Shown here piece after piece: positions 5,380 through 5,526 of a DNA stretch of 5,526 nucleotides. Origin of the DNA: Alphaproteobacteria bacterium (GTDB taxonomy: Bacteria; Pseudomonadota; Alphaproteobacteria; UBA7887); assembly GCA_028289725.1 (NCBI GenBank), contig JANQOH010000371.1, positions 1-5,526 of the forward strand. Reading direction: 5' to 3'. A model generated the notes under the pieces. The model made no database searches and had not been told where the DNA came from. It was given only the letters and a program-made list of their open reading frames with translations. The position numbers and the translations under genes are program-made. Numbering within the stretch: the first letter of the stretch is position 1; every line of letters begins with the position of its first letter.

Positions 5380-5526
5380 AACCGTTCGACGTGGTGATCA
5401 AGGATGGGCTGATTTTCGACGGAACGCGCGTGCCGCGCTACCGGGCGGATATTGGCGTGCGGGACGGCGTGATCTCGGCGATCGGGCATTTGGACGCGGC
5501 GGCCGGTGAACGTGTGATCGAGGCTG
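5376..5526 (+). CDS. Amidohydrolase, N-acyl-D-amino-acid deacylase type, N-terminal part
   Basis: The first 50 residues of a protein that continues past the right edge. The pattern FDVVIKDGLIFDGTRVPRYR (4-23) followed by ADIGVRDGVISAIGHLD (24-40) and a closing RVIEA is the N-terminal beta-sandwich of metal-dependent amidohydrolases. The DGT-x(2)-P-R-YRADIGVRDG form is characteristic of D-aminoacylases and related N-acyl-D-amino-acid deacylases, which hydrolyse N-acyl-D-amino acids to the D-amino acid and a carboxylate. The zinc-binding His-x-His and the rest of the TIM barrel lie outside the window, so catalytic competence cannot be judged; dihydropyrimidinase-like or other amidohydrolases remain possible. 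It is divergent from the giant gene and preceded by two ATGA-linked mini-ORFs. Superfamily certain, subgroup likely. Confidence 0.8.
   Translation, partial: MKPFDVVIKDGLIFDGTRVPRYRADIGVRDGVISAIGHLDAAAGERVIEA

Overview
The window is GC-rich, densely coding proteobacterial DNA. Shine-Dalgarno-led starts, a LysR-type regulator, a PanB-like enzyme and a D-aminoacylase-type amidohydrolase together suggest an alphaproteobacterium or a close relative. That assignment is inferred from gene content and protein style; no rRNA, tRNA or other taxonomic marker is present. I see no mobile element, CRISPR array or RNA gene.

Layout, left to right. (1) Positions 1-317, minus strand: the N-terminal part of a divergent PanB (ketopantoate hydroxymethyltransferase)-like protein that runs off the left edge. 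(2) Positions 411-1346, minus strand: a complete LysR-family regulator with a CysB-flavoured C-terminal domain. The gap between these two holds a GGCT-N11-AGCC LysR-type box. (3) Positions 1478-2038, plus strand: a compact CarF/TMEM189-family desaturase with the full histidine set of plasmanylethanolamine desaturases, the enzymes that make the vinyl-ether bond of plasmalogens. It is divergent from the LysR gene. (4) Positions 2112-5129, minus strand and convergent with the desaturase: a 1005-residue exported or envelope protein of no family I recognise. It has a signal peptide, long helical/coiled-coil stretches, three glycine-rich hydrophobic segments, one beta-rich domain and no cysteine. 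(5) From 5376, plus strand: the first 50 codons of an N-acyl-D-amino-acid deacylase-type amidohydrolase that runs off the right edge.

Working together: the LysR gene could control the PanB-like gene on its own strand, the divergent desaturase, or both, and each side has a candidate operator. Nothing ties the giant orphan protein to its neighbours: it faces the desaturase tail to tail and is separated from the amidohydrolase by a 246-bp divergent intergenic region. That region holds a strong hairpin (5164-5188) and a chain of ATGA-overlapping mini-ORFs leading into the amidohydrolase start. The two most interesting items are the bacterial plasmalogen-type desaturase and the cysteine-free orphan giant.
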